A stretch of 64,000 nt of DNA, from positions 124,001 to 188,000 of IMG/VR virus record IMGVR_UViG_3300033141_006329; one strand, written 5' to 3'. Under the pieces are notes generated by a model. It was not told the DNA's origin, did no database searches, and saw only the letters and a list, made by a program, of their open reading frames with translations. This document shows, one piece after another, positions 41,739-49,804 of this stretch. Each line of letters begins with the position of its first letter. Position 1 is the stretch's first letter. This DNA is from a virus. A program made the translations under genes and the position numbers.

Positions 41739-41880
41739 ACTACCACAACTTCAAGTTGCAGCTTCCTGCTTCGCTGAAATCCACTTGACAAGGTTCTATA
41801 CAAGCAACCAAGTTAGAGGTTGATCTCTCAGCAGGCGTTGAACTGATGCGTCCCGCACCAGTTTGATTTAACCCTTTATA
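41736..41880 (-). ncRNA. Candidate omega RNA of TnpB
   Basis: In TnpB elements the guide RNA is made from the 3' end of tnpB and ends at the right end of the element. Here that region covers the last about 45 codons (SSTPAERSTSNL onward) and the CAACTTGAAGTTG hairpin. The position is inferred from family knowledge only. Confidence 0.35.
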
Positions 41881-42990
41881 GAGGATGTTCTTTGCAGCAT
41901 GAATGTCACGATCTTTTCTATAACCACAGTCGCAGACGAACATCCTATCTTTTAAGGTTAGTGATTTGTTAATTGCGTTACACGCAGGACATAATTTAGT
42001 GGAGGGATAGTATCTATCTACGAGCCTTAGAGTATGTGACTTTTTCTTTAAGTCACTCATTATTCCTCCAAGGATTGAATGTTGAACTGATTTTCCAAAC
42101 CACTTCTCGCTCCACCCTTTAATATTCTCGTCTTGCACACAGACAATTTTATACTTCTTTGTGATATGCGAAACAATTTTGTTTTTCGCATCTTTCTTCT
42201 GATTAGTTAACTTGTTGTATTTCTTAGCTATCTTCGAATTGAGTTTCCTATTATTCTTAGAGCCTTTCTTCTTGTGTTTCTTCTTTCGTTGAAGACGTTT
42301 TAGACTTTCTGGTATTGGGAATGAGAAGCTATGCTTCTCACCATTATCAAAAGTAAGAGAAGTCTTGATGCCGAAGTCAATGCCTATAGCTTCCTGTTCA
42401 AACACTTTCTCTTCCTTCGGTAAATAGCAAGTGACATGTAAGAAATAATCTTCGCATTTTCGTACGAGGTTCGCTGTTGCAATCTCTGCATTTGAAGGGA
42501 TTTGTTTCAAACCTATCAGTTTGAAACTACCCTTAAATCCTTGCAGCTTGAGATACTTGCCTCGCAGCTTATGCGTACTATTGAATTGCTTCAGATAAAT
42601 GCTATTCGATCTACTCTTGAACTTCAATCTACCTACTTTCTTACCTTTCTTCTTCTTAGCAGATAGTCCACAAATGTTGTGAAACAACCTCTCTCGAACG
42701 CCCTGCTTCATCTGAGAAGAAATCGCTTCAAGCGAACGAGTTTCGGCGATTTTATCTTTTCCGCAAATTGAGATCTCGTTCACTTTAGTATTAAAATTTA
42801 CCGGGTTATCTGTACCTAACATACAATTATACAACCACTTAGCTTCTAAGAATAAACGATCCAGGTACTCTCGTTTTTTCTTGGAGAGATGTGATTTATC
42901 AAACTTCAGCTCGTAAACTTTACAAATCAAAGACTTACGTCTTTCTCTTGTAGCCTTACCAGCCAGTTTGATTCTTTCGTTTTTTGTCAT
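41740..42990 (-). CDS. tnpB: TnpB RNA-guided endonuclease
   Basis: A 416-aa protein with all catalytic features: RuvC Asp205 (GIDFGIKTSLTF), Glu288 (CVQDENIKGW), a four-Cys zinc finger (CPACNAIN, CDCGYRKD) and Asp362 (RDIHAAKNIL). The C-terminus continues RISSTPAERS, the region that normally overlaps the guide RNA. The length is normal for an active enzyme. It is transcribed against its neighbours and carries a phage-type GGACAAACTACAAATA motif 16 bases upstream of the start, which suggests it is expressed during infection. Confidence 0.92.
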   Translation of the reverse strand: MTKNERIKLAGKATRERRKSLICKVYELKFDKSHLSKKKREYLDRLFLEAKWLYNCMLGTDNPVNFNTKVNEISICGKDKIAETRSLEAISSQMKQGVRERLFHNICGLSAKKKKGKKVGRLKFKSRSNSIYLKQFNSTHKLRGKYLKLQGFKGSFKLIGLKQIPSNAEIATANLVRKCEDYFLHVTCYLPKEEKVFEQEAIGIDFGIKTSLTFDNGEKHSFSFPIPESLKRLQRKKKHKKKGSKNNRKLNSKIAKKYNKLTNQKKDAKNKIVSHITKKYKIVCVQDENIKGWSEKWFGKSVQHSILGGIMSDLKKKSHTLRLVDRYYPSTKLCPACNAINKSLTLKDRMFVCDCGYRKDRDIHAAKNILYKGLNQTGAGRISSTPAERSTSNLVACIEPCQVDFSEAGSCNLKLW

Positions 42991-43005
42991 TTACAGATTT
43001 CCTCT

Positions 43006-43022
43006 TTATTTGTAGTTTGTCC
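43006..43022 (-). promoter_or_regulatory. Late motif GGACAAACTACAAATAA upstream of tnpB
   Basis: A - strand copy of the phage motif followed by AGAGGAAATCTGTAA and the tnpB ATG. It lies between the left-end palindrome and tnpB, so it is inside the element. Confidence 0.55.
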
Positions 43023-43134
43023 TCTGAGAAGGCTGGGAAAAAACAACAGAATTCATCCACAGCTTCAGGTTGTGGTATTCTTCTTGGATGGGAGGAATAA
43101 TATCCTTAGATAAAAATGTGTCTGATTTTATAAA

Positions 43135-43151
43135 GGACAAACTGTAAAGAA
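43135..43151 (+). promoter_or_regulatory. Late motif GGACAAACTGTAAAGAA
   Basis: Copy of the motif after the TnpB element, 101 bases before the ATG at 43236. It restores + strand late expression downstream of the oppositely oriented tnpB. Confidence 0.55.
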
Positions 43152-43235
43152 GAATTTAAATTTTATTTCTTGTGAGGAAATAGAAATTAAGAGTTAGTTT
43201 TATAAGGAACTCAAAAAATTGAAAGGAGAATTAAA

Positions 43236-44273
43236 ATGAGTTTTGAATTATTAGATGATGTTTTGTTAGAGTCTGGGTATAAAACTCCAGATGAAGAGAA
43301 AAAAGAAGAGGAAGTTGTCAATACTGAAGATAATGATATATTCGAGGAATTAGATGGAATGATCGAAGGGGCTATGAGAGAATCCCTGAGAAATACTGTT
43401 TTTTGTAGTGAAAATGATAGTGATGTTAAATTAGAGCATCTCGAAGTAGTTGAGAGTGCTGAATTTACCGAAGAGCAAATGACTAAGTTTATGGATACTA
43501 CGATATATCCTATATTGGAGATGTCTGGTTCATTAGAAGATAATGATAATGAAACTGTATCGTTGCCAATATTTGAAATAGTTGGTCTCTTAGAGGATTT
43601 AGGTTCAGATGAAATAACTGAGGAAAATGCTGATATAGAATTAGAAGCAATATGCGAATTCTATGGTATAAATGATGAAGATAGGGAAACTATCATTGCA
43701 GAGGCTACAGAATTGTTAGAATCACATGGTATAGATAAGCTTGATCCTTCAATGCAGGATGTTAGTCTTTTAGTATGTGAGACTATAGTTATTTTAGGCG
43801 AAGTTGATACGAGTGAAAATTTGGAAGAAGCAAAGAAGAAGGGTGGACGACCTACAAAGAAACAGGTTCAAATGAGAATACTCAGAGGACGCATAAAAGA
43901 TGCACCTGGAAAGGCTTTGGCTTATAGTAAAGAAAAAGGAAAAGAAGTTGGAAGTTGGGTTGCTGCTAAAGGTAAGGCAGGTTTGGCTAAAGGAAAAGAA
44001 GCTTTGGGTACGAAAAAAGGTAAGATTATAGCTGGTGCTATTACAATGGCTGCTGTAGCTGCTGCTGCTGCTCTTGCATATAGACGTAAGGGAGATAAAT
44101 GTAAAGGTCTTGATGGCGATGCGAAATCTAAATGTAAAGCCGCCGCTGTTAATGATGCAATCAAAGCATTGAACCAACAGAAATCACAATGTAAAAAAGC
44201 AAAAAATCCCGCCAAGTGTGCTGCTGGTGTTGATAAACAAATAGCAAAATGGAAAGGCCGCATGGCTGCATAA
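43236..44273 (+). CDS. Virion protein with acidic N-half and basic, Cys-containing C-half
   Basis: A 345-aa protein. Residues 1-190 are very acidic. Residues 195-260 are Lys/Gly/Ala-rich (KKKGGRPTKKQ, GKAGLAKGKEALGTKKG). One membrane-like segment follows (IIAGAITMAAVAAAAALAY), then a Cys pattern CKGLDGDAKSKC and CKKAKNPAKC. The next gene repeats the second Cys pattern. Such charge asymmetry may reflect DNA or core association; role unknown. AAAGGAG precedes the ATG. Confidence 0.6.
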   Translation: MSFELLDDVLLESGYKTPDEEKKEEEVVNTEDNDIFEELDGMIEGAMRESLRNTVFCSENDSDVKLEHLEVVESAEFTEEQMTKFMDTTIYPILEMSGSLEDNDNETVSLPIFEIVGLLEDLGSDEITEENADIELEAICEFYGINDEDRETIIAEATELLESHGIDKLDPSMQDVSLLVCETIVILGEVDTSENLEEAKKKGGRPTKKQVQMRILRGRIKDAPGKALAYSKEKGKEVGSWVAAKGKAGLAKGKEALGTKKGKIIAGAITMAAVAAAAALAYRRKGDKCKGLDGDAKSKCKAAAVNDAIKALNQQKSQCKKAKNPAKCAAGVDKQIAKWKGRMAA

Positions 44274-44303
44274 GTAAGGATAAATATATTTTATAGGATA
44301 GAA

Positions 44304-44337
44304 GGGGTCGGGTTTTAAATCCTGACCCCGCTTTTTC
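44304..44337 (+). terminator. Intrinsic terminator
   Basis: GGGGTCGGG pairs with CCTGACCCC around TTTTAAAT and is followed by GCTTTTTC. Confidence 0.85.
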
Positions 44338-44356
44338 TTAAGAGGAGTTTTGAAAG

Positions 44357-44746
44357 ATGCATTATTTAAAAAGATGGTTCGAGGAGTTAGGTAGTGGTAA
44401 TTGCTCACAATCCGTATCCACATATGAGACTCCTGCCAAACCCATTTTGAGACCCGAAACTGAAGATGAAATTACAACCGAAGAAGATGATGAACAAGAA
44501 GATATAAATGAAGGCACCACAGATAGGATAGATAAAAAAATACATGGGAGAAAAGATTATTGGGACCGACGAATAGAATATATTAGCAAGTTAATGGATG
44601 ATATAAAGACAGAGAGTAGGAAATGCAGAGATATGGGAGACCCCAAGAAATCTAGAGATTGTGTAGAGAAATGGAGAAAGGAAATGATTAGGGCTAGAGA
44701 GAGTATGGATAAAGCACAGACTGCATTGAGAAAGACAGAAGACTAG
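44357..44746 (+). CDS. Charged protein sharing Cys pattern with previous gene
   Basis: A 129-aa protein. The first 60 residues are acidic (ETEDEITTEEDDEQEDINEG). Residues 65-129 are helical and contain CRDMGDPKKSRDCVEKWRKE, comparable with CKKAKNPAKCAAGVDKQ at the end of the preceding protein. The two may be related modules. GAGGAG precedes the ATG, and its stop overlaps the next GTG start. Function unknown. Confidence 0.6.
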   Translation: MHYLKRWFEELGSGNCSQSVSTYETPAKPILRPETEDEITTEEDDEQEDINEGTTDRIDKKIHGRKDYWDRRIEYISKLMDDIKTESRKCRDMGDPKKSRDCVEKWRKEMIRARESMDKAQTALRKTED

Positions 44747-45432
44747 TGTCAATACCAAAACATCTCAATACAGTAGTGGTAAAAAATAAATACTACCCTG
44801 GAGGTTTAACCGAAGGTCAAGTTTGGTCACATTATCTAAAAAATAAACCTGAGATATTAAAGGAGATAAATAGAAAACCCGTAACTCTATTTATATTTAC
44901 AGATATAAATGAATGGATCGTCAAAAGAAAATTATTTAATTCTCCGTTCACATTAGATAATAGTAATTTTTCCTCAGTTCTTACGGGTCGCACTGTTTCA
45001 ATATCCGCCGAACAAGGAAAGATGACAGAATTTTGGATAATAGATATAGACCCCGGTCCAAGTGCAAATGAGATGTTGTTGAAGGATTGTATAACAGATT
45101 TAATATCCTCAACTATTTTTAAGATCCCTACAGTAAAGGGTATGAGAATAATTTCTACTTCTAAAGGATATCATTTTTATGTTTTATTAAAAAAGAAAAT
45201 GAATATCGATGTATCTAGAAGGATATTATTTAAAATGCTGACCTCAGAATTCACCGGCAAATATCTAATCAATAAAAAAAGTCCTAAAGGTCCAGAAATT
45301 AATTTGGATTTATCTCCCACTTCTTTTAGAGGATCTCATGTAGTTCCTGGTGCCCTTACAAGAAATGGTTTAGTGGCAGTAGATTGTACAAGAAATTGGG
45401 AATCCTTTACCAGACAAAGGGCGATAATATAA
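44746..45432 (+). CDS. LigD-polymerase-like primase-polymerase (AEP) protein
   Basis: A 228-aa protein with a GTG start overlapping the upstream TAG. The opening KYYPGGLTEGQVWSHYLKNK resembles the start of LigD polymerase domains. The catalytic elements follow: EFWIIDIDPG (Asp100, Asp102), STSKGYHFYVLL (His143) and EINLDLSP (Asp188). The end SHVVPGALTRNGLVAVDC fits the same fold. Relatives extend DNA ends for repair. Finding it among structural genes is odd; it could be injected, or simply placed there. Coupled to the next gene (TAATG). Confidence 0.72.
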   Translation: MSIPKHLNTVVVKNKYYPGGLTEGQVWSHYLKNKPEILKEINRKPVTLFIFTDINEWIVKRKLFNSPFTLDNSNFSSVLTGRTVSISAEQGKMTEFWIIDIDPGPSANEMLLKDCITDLISSTIFKIPTVKGMRIISTSKGYHFYVLLKKKMNIDVSRRILFKMLTSEFTGKYLINKKSPKGPEINLDLSPTSFRGSHVVPGALTRNGLVAVDCTRNWESFTRQRAII

Positions 45433-46373
45433 TGAAACAATATATACCTGAGCTGGATTATCATTTCGATCAATATTGGTCAACCAGAGGTGAGATACGT
45501 ATTAATAATGTGTTTCTTCCCGAAGTCGAAACTGAAGAAAACAATATCCCGACTGGATCATTTATAGAATTATTATTTAGTCAGGCATTTGTATATGATG
45601 ATTACAAGTATCGATTTGAGGAAATTGCATATACTTTATTTACTAAACCCATACGAGAAAGATTACAAAATAGTTCCACCCTGATAAATTGTTATATATC
45701 CACAGACTCGACATCTGAAACTAATTTATTTTCCTTAGAAACAACCGACCTTATTCTATTGGATAAACTTAAGGATTATAGACAAGATGTTGAGGGTTTA
45801 AATTTAGATGATGTAATTTATGATGACCTCACCACAGCATTATCAAAACTAATTTATATATATTTGGATATAATGCTACACAATTCATACGAACGATTTA
45901 ATACAATTGATACCTTAAGTACTGAGGATAATCTATTGTGTAACTTGTTTGAAACATATGTAGTTAACGAAGCATACAAGGCTATGAAAAACTGGTCATT
46001 CTTAATAGATGCTAATTTATTGGAATTAAGATTGGTACATGACGCAGTTGTTTTGAATGAGGAGCAGATAGAAAACGAACAAGCTCCAATGTCAACCTCT
46101 ACATATGATTTGGATATTTGGGTTTGGTGGAATGGTAGAAAATTAACATATGAAGAGGAGTATGATTTGTATAGGATATGGGATGGTCAAGATGGCCGCT
46201 TCTATACGCGAGTTGGTTGGCACGATAAGGGATTGGATATAAAATTAGGACATACTATAACTATGGAATATTATGTTGTTGTTCAACCATTGGATGCAGA
46301 AAAAGATCCTTTTGTTGATGGTGAAGAATATTCAGAAATAATGACCTGGTTACTAGATGGAGGTCTTTTTTAG
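45432..46373 (+). CDS. Tail/baseplate protein, 313 aa
   Basis: The start is the ATG at 45432, which overlaps the upstream stop. The protein is mixed helix and strand, with LDIWVWWNGRKLTYEEEYDL and YTRVGWHDKGLDIKLGHTIT in the C-terminal third. I do not recognise a family. The next gene starts directly after its stop, and that large protein looks like a baseplate wedge component, so this is probably a partner. Confidence 0.6.
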   Translation: MKQYIPELDYHFDQYWSTRGEIRINNVFLPEVETEENNIPTGSFIELLFSQAFVYDDYKYRFEEIAYTLFTKPIRERLQNSSTLINCYISTDSTSETNLFSLETTDLILLDKLKDYRQDVEGLNLDDVIYDDLTTALSKLIYIYLDIMLHNSYERFNTIDTLSTEDNLLCNLFETYVVNEAYKAMKNWSFLIDANLLELRLVHDAVVLNEEQIENEQAPMSTSTYDLDIWVWWNGRKLTYEEEYDLYRIWDGQDGRFYTRVGWHDKGLDIKLGHTITMEYYVVVQPLDAEKDPFVDGEEYSEIMTWLLDGGLF

Positions 46374-48785
46374 ATGGCTAATGAACATGAGAGAATAGAT
46401 CAATTTTTCGAACTATTGGAATGGTTAAAACAGACTGACAGTATACCAGAAGAAGATATAGAAACATGGTTACACAGAAGTCCTGAACTCGAATATAAAC
46501 AAAAGCAACTGGCATATGATGATAAACAAAAAACAGTAGAATTTTTTGAAACAATTATAGATCAACCCGCATTCTCCTCCAACGATCATAAAAGATTAAG
46601 AAAATTCCTCATAGATTGGTATGCGAGTCATAGGTCATATGTAACCCAAATGTTTAAAAGTACTGATCCATTCAGTATGAGTTCAGAAGCCTTAAATGAA
46701 ATAATCCTAAGTTTTGGTTTTCCTTACCCTCAGAAAATAATATCAACCTCAAGAAAAGCTCAGTTTATATTAGATCTTATAAACATGTATCAAAAGAAAG
46801 GCACACCATCAGTTCTAGTAAAAGCACTACAAACGTATTTTGGTTTAAGCAATGTTATTTTATCTGAGTGGTGGATAAATAGAAGACCTAACGGTGAATT
46901 TTATGCTGTATCTGAACCAATATTTCCTGTAGGTTTGCAAGGGAATCCTTTATATAGAACAGAAATAAGTTATAGTGCATTTGCAGATGTCGATCCACTC
47001 TGGCATTTGAGTGAAGCAGAGTTGATATCAACTTATGCCAGTGCTAAAATTAAATTACCATCTATAACCTCACATATATCATTACAAGCAACAGTTAGTA
47101 TATTTGGAGTAAATGCAGCTCTGGCAATATTAAATAGAAAATTACAGGAATCATATGAATATTGGTCAGGGACAGGAGACCTTAATAGAGATATATCGTT
47201 ATCAAAATATGCGTGGACAATATCTCCTTTAGAATTAACCTTACTGATTGATTATGTTTTTAACAGCACAACTGATACTGCGGATAAGAGATTTATATTT
47301 TATAATGGTAGACATACACCCTTAGACATACCCGAATTAGATGAATCACGGGACGATATCGATGATGTGGAATTTAGTCTCATCATAGATGAATATAATC
47401 AAATAGTAAGGAAACCCGGAACCAGAGCAGAACGAGATGAATTATTAGCATTAAAAAAAGAAAGTTTTTCAGGAGTTATATCAGAACAATCTGTAACTGA
47501 TACCCTTAGAGATTCGGGTACCGTGTTAAATAGTATAAATCCAGAACTCAAAAGTGAATTTGATATATTGCTTGCAGCTGTAGGTAGTAATAGAAGAGAT
47601 ATATTAGATTCTCTATTGAGAGATTTGGAATATTATTTAATGGATACTTTAGGTGTCATGGAATATCCTATAAGTTATCTCATAACAGGATCTCCTATAC
47701 AAGATACATTAAAGGATGTTATGGATTTCTTTAAACCTTATAGAGCAAGAATAAGAGAATTTATAAGTTCTATGGCATTTGATGATCCTTTGGAAGATTC
47801 ACAGAGGGTTGATGATAGTCACTTTTATAATATGTATCTTCAAATGGTTGATAAAGGATATCTATCAGATTTAACGTTTGAACAATGTATGGTGGAAGAT
47901 CGTTTATACTTAGCATTGAATATGCCTTTCCATGAATATCTACTCAGTATGGGTGGGATTAAAGATTACCTATTTACAACAATTACTCACATGGCATCAT
48001 CTGTATCAGAAGTAGAAGATAGTAAACTCATAACACTAGATCAATGGTTTGTGGAACAGAATTATAACAAATTTGATTGGGGTATAGTTGAAGATAATTT
48101 GAGACATACCTTGATAACACAGAGATTGGGGTCTATATTACATATTCCTTACGACGCCACAACTGAAAATTATGGAGAGCAATTAGAAGATAATTTAGAG
48201 GCAATAATATATCACACAGAGAGATCTCACCTAGAAGATTTGCGTGATTCAAAAATAATTTCAATAGGTAATTCATTTCTAGAAACTAAACAGTTTGGAT
48301 TCAATTGTGGTTTCAATAAGGACAAACTCTTGATAGAACAAAATCAATTGATATACGATAGAGTTATTTATCCTGATGGATCTATAGGAACAATTAAGTG
48401 TGGAACAGATAGTTTAGGTTTATCTATTATTAGATTCTCCAACATAACTGATAATATTACACTTTCTGAAAATAGAATATATACTATTAATCAGCAATTC
48501 GTTGAAGAAGATAATAGAGGCTGGTGGGAAGATGGATTCTATTATGATAACATGATACCCGCAGTTAACAACATAGTTCATGATGATGCTTTTAGAAACG
48601 GACTCGATGAAGGTGGTTTGGATTATTTTATAGAGCATATGGCGCAAAGGTTATCAGATACTTATAATCCAACTGAACAACCAATAATAGGAACACATAT
48701 ACGTTTAATAGAGCCCTCAAATAATGACTTCTTAGATATGTCTCATGTTGAGGATTCTATTGAAATAGAGATTATAGATTTATAA
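46374..48785 (+). CDS. Large tail protein, baseplate wedge candidate
   Basis: An 803-aa, mostly helical protein. The segment FILDLINMYQKKGTPSVLVK, followed by LQTYFGLSNVILSEWW, resembles the GTxxALxxALxxxG stretch of gpI-type and wedge tail proteins. Large size and place in the tail operon support a baseplate wedge role, but no close family is recognised. It follows the 313-aa gene with no gap. A GGACAAACT at 48317 lies inside the frame. Confidence 0.58.
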   Translation: MANEHERIDQFFELLEWLKQTDSIPEEDIETWLHRSPELEYKQKQLAYDDKQKTVEFFETIIDQPAFSSNDHKRLRKFLIDWYASHRSYVTQMFKSTDPFSMSSEALNEIILSFGFPYPQKIISTSRKAQFILDLINMYQKKGTPSVLVKALQTYFGLSNVILSEWWINRRPNGEFYAVSEPIFPVGLQGNPLYRTEISYSAFADVDPLWHLSEAELISTYASAKIKLPSITSHISLQATVSIFGVNAALAILNRKLQESYEYWSGTGDLNRDISLSKYAWTISPLELTLLIDYVFNSTTDTADKRFIFYNGRHTPLDIPELDESRDDIDDVEFSLIIDEYNQIVRKPGTRAERDELLALKKESFSGVISEQSVTDTLRDSGTVLNSINPELKSEFDILLAAVGSNRRDILDSLLRDLEYYLMDTLGVMEYPISYLITGSPIQDTLKDVMDFFKPYRARIREFISSMAFDDPLEDSQRVDDSHFYNMYLQMVDKGYLSDLTFEQCMVEDRLYLALNMPFHEYLLSMGGIKDYLFTTITHMASSVSEVEDSKLITLDQWFVEQNYNKFDWGIVEDNLRHTLITQRLGSILHIPYDATTENYGEQLEDNLEAIIYHTERSHLEDLRDSKIISIGNSFLETKQFGFNCGFNKDKLLIEQNQLIYDRVIYPDGSIGTIKCGTDSLGLSIIRFSNITDNITLSENRIYTINQQFVEEDNRGWWEDGFYYDNMIPAVNNIVHDDAFRNGLDEGGLDYFIEHMAQRLSDTYNPTEQPIIGTHIRLIEPSNNDFLDMSHVEDSIEIEIIDL

Positions 48786-48797
48786 GGAGAGGGGCTA

Positions 48798-48977
48798 ATG
48801 GGTAAAGTTAAAAGGATTCCAATAATAATTGGAGACAATCAAAGGAAAAATATCAGAGATGAGTTTATTTCTGGGGATATTAAACCAAAAATAAATGTCA
48901 TTAAAAAAGATATAGAAAAAAATGATGGAACAAAGGATAGTTTATACATTGTCAAGGAAAAGAGGAGGATTGAATAA
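48798..48977 (+). CDS. Small basic protein, 59 aa
   Basis: ATG at 48798 is preceded by AAGGAGAGGGG. The peptide opens MGKVKRIPIIIGDNQRKNIR and is Lys-rich. The stop overlaps the next start exactly (TAATG), and AGAGGAGG for that gene lies in its last codons. Coupling on both sides supports a real gene. Function unknown. Confidence 0.65.
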   Translation: MGKVKRIPIIIGDNQRKNIRDEFISGDIKPKINVIKKDIEKNDGTKDSLYIVKEKRRIE

Positions 48978-49708
48978 TGGGTAGTAAATATGAGACCCCT
49001 ATAGTCGTGCCTAAAGATTATATTGTAAATCCCAAAGAACGTGGAATGTTTGGAAGGACTAATCTTGTTAATATTAAGGTTCGAAATATTGTAACAGGGG
49101 AAATAGAAAGTGATCAAAATAGTAACCTTATAGTATACAGAGGAAGAGACTGGCTATTACAAAGGGCTTATAATGCTGGATTTGGAAGCGGCACTAGAGA
49201 TGGTGAACAATGGGAAGCTATGTGGATAAATTGGTTAGCAGTAGGTACGGGTGGGTCAGTAGGTGGAAATCCATTGACTCCTACAAGTCCTGCATTACCA
49301 GATTATGTATTAAATACGCATGGAACTGTTGATGTGGGAAGTAATTATATTACAGTTGGCGGAAAGGAATATCATACATTTGATTCTGGATTCCCAAAAT
49401 TCTTACACGATACGGATGTAACGGAGACTGTATATGGTCCTTCTTTTACTGATTATAACGGTACAACTAATCCTAGTGACAGCGTATTGATAGGGCTGGT
49501 TAAAGTGACGCTCTCATCTGAAGAATGTAATGGTGGGGCACTGGATACAGATTATCAGGATATTTCTGAGGCAGGTTTATTTATAAGCAGCTCGGCTAGT
49601 GTTGGATCTCCTCCTACTCAGTTGGAATTATTTGCAAGAGTGTGCTTTTCAACAGTAAGAAAGAACAACGAAAGGGAAATTATCCTAAGTTGGTTCACGT
49701 ATTTCTAA
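48977..49708 (+). CDS. Tail/baseplate structural protein
   Basis: A 243-aa protein. NWLAVGTGGSVGGNPLTPTS near residue 85, DISEAGLFISSS near 200, and the end ELFARVCFSTVRKNNEREII form a pattern seen in phage baseplate and tail proteins that end with RVxFxxxxKxxxRExxxxWxxxF. It is the last gene of the operon; a hairpin follows. Exact position in the tail is not known. Confidence 0.65.
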   Translation: MGSKYETPIVVPKDYIVNPKERGMFGRTNLVNIKVRNIVTGEIESDQNSNLIVYRGRDWLLQRAYNAGFGSGTRDGEQWEAMWINWLAVGTGGSVGGNPLTPTSPALPDYVLNTHGTVDVGSNYITVGGKEYHTFDSGFPKFLHDTDVTETVYGPSFTDYNGTTNPSDSVLIGLVKVTLSSEECNGGALDTDYQDISEAGLFISSSASVGSPPTQLELFARVCFSTVRKNNEREIILSWFTYF

Positions 49709-49715
49709 TGATTTC

Positions 49716-49745
49716 AATGAGTTGGAATATATCAACTCATTTCAT
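49716..49745 (+). terminator. Terminator-like hairpin
   Basis: AATGAGTTG pairs with CAACTCATT around an 8-base loop just after the stop at 49708. The T-run is short. The next late motif follows within 20 bases. Confidence 0.5.
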
Positions 49746-49760
49746 GGTAAAAATCAAACA

Positions 49761-49778
49761 GGACAAACTCTAAACTTA
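49761..49778 (+). promoter_or_regulatory. Late motif GGACAAACTCTAAACTTA
   Basis: Copy of the motif after the hairpin, 44 bases before the endonuclease ATG at 49805, with AAGAGAGGGG between. Confidence 0.55.
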
Positions 49779-49804
49779 AACAATTTAAGAGAGGGGTTTG
49801 TCCT

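Larger units (their letters stand above)
41736..43085 (-). mobile_element. IS200/IS605-type element carrying tnpB only
   Basis: Near-palindromic ends flank tnpB: CCACAACTTCAAGTTG at 41743-41758 and CCACAGCTTCAGGTTGTGG at 43067-43085. Such subterminal hairpins are typical of IS605-like elements. No TnpA transposase gene lies inside, so it is an isolated TnpB element needing TnpA from elsewhere, or a domesticated one. Exact boundaries are uncertain; the left one touches the stop codon at 41738. Confidence 0.6.

Noticed and set aside
48315-48332. Late motif GGACAAACTCTTGAT on +
   Set aside because: It matches the core but lies deep inside the 803-aa gene, lacks the A-rich TAAA part, and no gene start follows for over 400 bases. 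Probably chance.
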